DNA from: RGIG9041 sp045541455
GTDB taxonomy: Bacteria; Bacillota; Clostridia; Oscillospirales; QAKW01
NCBI GenBank assembly: GCA_045541455.1
Contig: JAZQJA010000015.1
Coordinates: forward strand, 1 to 8,144
Length of the DNA stretch: 8,144 nucleotides
Direction of reading: 5' to 3'
The position numbers were made by a program, and so were the translations under genes. Shown here piece after piece: positions 6,135 through 8,144 of this stretch. Within the stretch, counting starts at the first letter, position 1, and each line of letters opens with the position of its first letter. The notes under the pieces are model-generated. The model was not told the DNA's origin and did not search any database. It was given only the letters and a program-made list of their open reading frames with translations.

Positions 6135-6884
6135 ATGATAGTCCTTAAAACCGGCCGCGAGCTTAAAGTAATGCGAGAAGCTTGCAGAATATCGGCCGAA
6201 GCATTAAAATTAGCAGGCAGTGCGGTAGAGCCGGGTGTTACGACAGCCGAGCTTGACAAAATAGCCGAAAAGTATATTTTAAGTCAGGGCGCAGTTCCTA
6301 ACTTTAAAAATTACAACGGCTATCCTGCAACCGCATGTATATCAATCAACAACGAGGTAATTCACGGCATACCCTCAAAAAAACGTGTTATTCAGGCGGG
6401 CGACATCGTGTCAATCGATTTGGGTGCAAAGTTTGAGGGATATCACGGCGATAATGCCGCCACTTTTGCCTGCGGAGATGTTTCTGCAGAGGCAAAGCGG
6501 CTGATGGATACTACAAGGGAAAGCCTTTACGAAGGCATTTCGGCGGCGGTGTCCGGCGGCAGATTGGGTGATATAGGCGCTGCTATTCAGCAGTATGTCG
6601 AAAAAAGGGGATATTCGGTTGTGCGTCAGTTTGTCGGTCACGGCATAGGCACACAGCTTCACGAAGCCCCCGAAGTACCTAATTTTGGCACTCAAGGACG
6701 AGGAATTCGTCTTATGCCTGGCATGACACTCGCCATAGAGCCTATGATAAACGTAGGACATTATGACGTAAAAATTATGCCTGACGGCTGGACGGTGCTT
6801 ACAAAAGACGGCTCTTTATCTGCTCACTTTGAGCATACTATTGTAATTACTCCGGATGGACCCCAGATTATGACTAAACCCTGA
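6135..6884 (+). CDS. map: Methionine aminopeptidase, type I
   Basis: This enzyme removes the initiator methionine from nascent proteins after deformylation when the second residue is small. The 249-aa length and lack of an N-terminal extension fit the type Ia form. All five metal ligands are visible: D95 (SIDLGA), D106 (HGDNAATF), H169 (VGHGIG), E202 (IEPM) and E233 (EHT). The catalytic histidines are H78 (HGIP) and H176 (QLHEAPE). The ATG comes 3 bp after the adk stop, with a rather weak GGAG site at 6122-6125. Codon choice is less biased than in the ribosomal protein genes, with codons such as CGG and AGG present, as expected for lower expression. An opposite-strand opening of 116 codons inside it is a shadow. 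Confidence 0.97.
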   Translation: MIVLKTGRELKVMREACRISAEALKLAGSAVEPGVTTAELDKIAEKYILSQGAVPNFKNYNGYPATACISINNEVIHGIPSKKRVIQAGDIVSIDLGAKFEGYHGDNAATFACGDVSAEAKRLMDTTRESLYEGISAAVSGGRLGDIGAAIQQYVEKRGYSVVRQFVGHGIGTQLHEAPEVPNFGTQGRGIRLMPGMTLAIEPMINVGHYDVKIMPDGWTVLTKDGSLSAHFEHTIVITPDGPQIMTKP

Positions 6885-6892
6885 GGTGCAAT

Positions 6893-7141
6893 ATGGTAGG
6901 TAGAGTAGTAATATCAAACGCGGGTAGAGATAAGACAAAAGTGATGGTAATAGTTAAGGAGACCGAAAACTATCTGTTAGTGTGTGATGGAAAAGAGCGG
7001 CGGCTCACGTGCCCAAAGCGCAAGAACCCGAAGCATCTAAAACTCACCAACACTTATCTTAAAGCACAACAGCTTGAAACCAATCGTGCGATTCGCAACG
7101 CTTTAAAAGAGTTTTGCGGCACTTATGAGGAGGAAATGTAA
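6893..7141 (+). CDS. Small KOW-domain, L14e-like putative RNA-binding protein
   Basis: This 82-residue protein resembles the KOW-domain family related to archaeal/eukaryotic ribosomal protein L14e, which is often encoded between map and infA in Gram-positive bacteria. Its bacterial function is not well established. The N-terminal part (about 1-35) has the KOW pattern GRVVISNAGRDKTKVMVIV followed by ENYLLVCDGKERRL. The middle is strongly basic (CPKRKNPKHLK, 40-50), and a helical C-terminus contains NRAIRNALKEF (64-74) and ends acidic (YEEEM). Both point to RNA or ribosome binding, by inference. It starts 8 bp after map with GAGGTG (6883-6888) overlapping the map stop, and its TAA overlaps the infA ATG by one base. 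Like map, it uses CGG and other codons uncommon in the neighbouring ribosomal genes. Confidence 0.85.
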   Translation: MVGRVVISNAGRDKTKVMVIVKETENYLLVCDGKERRLTCPKRKNPKHLKLTNTYLKAQQLETNRAIRNALKEFCGTYEEEM

Positions 7142-7359
7142 TGTCAAAATCAGATATGATTGAACTTGAAGGCACCGTTGTTGAAGCAATGCCTAACGCA
7201 ATGTTCAAGGTAGAAATTCAAGGTGGACATCAAATACTTGCTCACATCTCAGGTAAGCTTCGTATGAACTTCATACGCATACTTCCCGGTGATAAGGTAA
7301 CGGTAGAGATGTCACCGTACGACCTGTCAAAAGGACGCATTACTTGGCGTTCGAAATAA
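7141..7359 (+). CDS. infA: Translation initiation factor IF-1
   Basis: IF-1 binds the 30S A site during initiation and works with IF-2 and IF-3 to select the initiator tRNA. The protein is 72 aa, exactly the bacterial norm, and is a single S1-type OB fold. Conserved stretches include IELEGTVVEAMPNAMFKVE (7-25), GHQILAHISGKLRMNFIRILPGDKV (about 29-53) and the end MSPYDLSKGRITWRSK (57-72). The start codon overlaps the preceding stop in TAATG, and GAGGAGG (7127-7133) lies 7 bases upstream inside the KOW gene, so translation of the two is probably coupled. It is followed by a 58-bp gap that contains a strong palindrome. Confidence 0.98.
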   Translation: MSKSDMIELEGTVVEAMPNAMFKVEIQGGHQILAHISGKLRMNFIRILPGDKVTVEMSPYDLSKGRITWRSK

Positions 7360-7369
7360 GACAGAAAAT

Positions 7370-7390
7370 AGTATGATTTAAAATCATACT
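7370..7390 (+). promoter_or_regulatory. Perfect inverted repeat between infA and rpmJ
   Basis: AGTATGATTT (7370-7379) and AAATCATACT (7381-7390) are exact reverse complements around one base. In RNA this gives an 8-bp AU-rich stem with a UUAAA loop. Only a short TTTT (7397-7400) follows after six other bases, and the rpmJ SD starts right after it, so it is not a good intrinsic terminator. It could be an mRNA processing or stability element, a weak attenuator, or a DNA operator. TATGAT (7372-7377) within the left arm resembles a -10 box, but no well-spaced -35 is visible. The repeat is certain; its function is unknown. Confidence 0.5.
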
Positions 7391-7417
7391 CCTAAATTTT
7401 AAGGAGGTAAAATCCAA

Positions 7418-7531
7418 ATGAAAGTCAGACCTTCTGTAAAAAAGATTTGCGAAAAATGCAAAATCATTAAGCGCAAGGGTAGAATCATGGTTATCTGTGA
7501 GAATCCCAAGCACAAGCAGCGTCAGGGTTAA
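7418..7531 (+). CDS. rpmJ: 50S ribosomal protein L36, zinc-binding form
   Basis: L36 is the smallest 50S protein, organising 23S rRNA helices near L6 and the factor-binding region. The 37-codon reading frame gives a product that starts MKVRPSVKKICEKC and ends ICENPKHKQRQG. The zinc ribbon ligands are C11, C14, C27 and H32, marking the C+ form; some bacteria also have a cysteine-free paralogue elsewhere. Length 37 is the standard value. The ATG lies 10 bases after AAGGAGG (7401-7407). The stop codon sits inside a 14-base palindrome. In E. coli, L36 is encoded after secY; here it is in the Bacillota position between infA and rpsM. Confidence 0.97.
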   Translation: MKVRPSVKKICEKCKIIKRKGRIMVICENPKHKQRQG

Positions 7532-7538
7532 TTAACCC
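7525..7538 (+). repeat. 14-base perfect palindrome over the rpmJ stop codon
   Basis: GGGTTAATTAACCC is its own reverse complement and contains the rpmJ TAA (7529-7531). As RNA it can form a 5-bp stem with an AAUU loop. It lacks a following U-run, so it is not a typical terminator. The TTAATTAA core resembles the TAATTA elements that flank the rpmD-rplO repeat. Confidence 0.4.
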
Positions 7539-7576
7539 CGACTGTCGCAACAACAAATATGGAGGTGCTTTGATAA

Positions 7577-7945
7577 ATGGCACGTATTGCTGGTGTTGAC
7601 CTTCCTAATAATAAGCGAGTTGAAATAGGCCTCACTTATATTTATGGTATTGGTCTTACAACATCTAAAAAGATTCTTGAAGACACAGGCATCGATCCTG
7701 ATGTACGCGTTAAGGATCTTACAGAAGAAGATATTTCCAAGCTTCGTGAGTATATCGACCACAACCTTCAGGTAGAAGGTGACCGTCGTCGTACCGTTGC
7801 ATTGGATATTAAGAGACTTATTGAAATTGGAAGCTATCGTGGTCTTCGTCACCGCAAAAACTTACCTGTAAGAGGTCAGCGTTCAAAAACTAACGCACGT
7901 ACACGTAAGGGTCCGAAGAGAACCGTAGCAAACAAGAAGAAATAA
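7577..7945 (+). CDS. rpsM: 30S ribosomal protein S13
   Basis: S13 lies at the top of the 30S head, contacts L5 in an intersubunit bridge and touches the P-site tRNA with its C-terminal tail. The 122-aa product starts MARIAGVDLPNNKRVEIGLTYIYGIG, carries the helix-two-turn-helix motif (about 15-60), and has the conserved SYRGLRHRKNLPVRGQRSKTNARTRKGP (about 86-113) before a lysine-rich end. The start ATG is preceded by GGAGGTG (7561-7567), with a rather long 11-base gap from the GGAGG core. The first gene of the alpha-operon portion, it is followed by rpsK after 17 bp. In E. coli this leader is the target of S4 repression; no equivalent pseudoknot could be recognised by eye here. Confidence 0.98.
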   Translation: MARIAGVDLPNNKRVEIGLTYIYGIGLTTSKKILEDTGIDPDVRVKDLTEEDISKLREYIDHNLQVEGDRRRTVALDIKRLIEIGSYRGLRHRKNLPVRGQRSKTNARTRKGPKRTVANKKK

Positions 7946-7962
7946 GTAGGAGGTAAACTTTA

Positions 7963-8144
7963 ATGGCTACTGCTAAAAGAGCTACGACTCGTCGTCGTCG
8001 CGAAAAGAAAAACATTGAACGTGGTGCAGCCCATATCCAGTCAACCTTCAACAACACAATAGTTACAATTACCGACACACAGGGCAACGCTCTTTCATGG
8101 GCATCAGCCGGTGAGCTCGGTTTCCGTGGTTCTAAAAAGTCTAC
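7963..8144 (+). CDS. rpsK: 30S ribosomal protein S11, N-terminal part (3' end outside window)
   Basis: S11 lines the 30S platform with S7 and takes part in mRNA binding and E-site function. Sixty full codons are present before the window ends. The peptide begins MATAKRATTRRRREKKNIERG, an arginine-rich tail, then HIQSTFNNTIVTITDTQGNALSW (about 24-46) and SAGELGFRGSKKST (48-60 in part), which are the central signatures of S11. AGGAGG (7948-7953) is 9 bases before ATG. The full protein would be about 130 aa, so slightly under half is visible. The start of the gene is intact, and the truncation is only the window edge. Position after rpsM is standard; rpsD, rpoA and rplQ are the likely next genes. 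Confidence 0.96.
   Translation, partial: MATAKRATTRRRREKKNIERGAAHIQSTFNNTIVTITDTQGNALSWASAGELGFRGSKKS

Noticed and set aside
6411..6761. 116-codon minus-strand opening inside map
   Set aside because: It mirrors the map coding region, whose metal ligands are all intact, and its translation resembles no known family.
1..8144. Mobile elements, CRISPR arrays, tRNA/rRNA genes, toxin-antitoxin or defence genes
   Set aside because: Nothing of the kind was seen. All genes are collinear housekeeping genes, with no repeats of CRISPR or transposon type and no gap over 60 bp that could hold an RNA gene of usual size.

Overview
This window is a stretch of the bacterial S10-spc-alpha ribosomal protein supercluster, read entirely on the + strand. 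The gene order is rpsQ (3' end), rplN, rplX, rplE, rpsZ (zinc-type S14), rpsH, rplF, rplR, rpsE, rpmD, rplO, secY, adk, map, a small KOW-domain gene, infA, rpmJ, rpsM, rpsK (5' end). The source looks like a Gram-positive Bacillota of the Clostridia type. The signs are the adk-map-KOW-infA-rpmJ-rpsM-rpsK order after secY, the short zinc-ribbon S14, Cys4 forms of L24 and adenylate kinase, strong AAGGAGG ribosome binding sites before most genes, and use of GTG and TTG starts. GC content looks intermediate by eye. A species cannot be named from this sequence alone.

Region by region: 1-90 is the tail of S17. 112-4186 holds ten genes for ribosomal subunit proteins (L14, L24, L5, S14, S8, L6, L18, S5, L30, L15), with gaps mostly of 10-30 bp and SD sequences often overlapping the preceding stop codon. 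4189-5484 is the SecY translocon channel. 5496-6884 holds two housekeeping enzymes, adenylate kinase and type I methionine aminopeptidase. 6893-7141 is a poorly characterised KOW/L14e-like small protein, coupled to infA (IF-1) by a 1-bp TAATG overlap. 7418-8144 starts the alpha-operon-like part with L36, S13 and the first 60 codons of S11. No non-coding stretch exceeds 60 bp.

The genes fit one functional theme: building both ribosomal subunits, starting translation (IF-1), removing the initiator methionine (Map), exporting nascent proteins (SecY) and balancing adenylate pools (Adk). The two widest intergenic gaps (rpmD-rplO, infA-rpmJ) each hold an inverted repeat, and a third palindrome covers the rpmJ stop codon. 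None has the U-tract of a classical terminator, so their role is open.

I looked for a novel system on both strands and did not find one. The window is an ordinary, intact core housekeeping operon. The items most worth a second look are the KOW protein, the two intergenic hairpins, the altered KOW loop and zinc ribbon of L24, and a few start-codon peculiarities.
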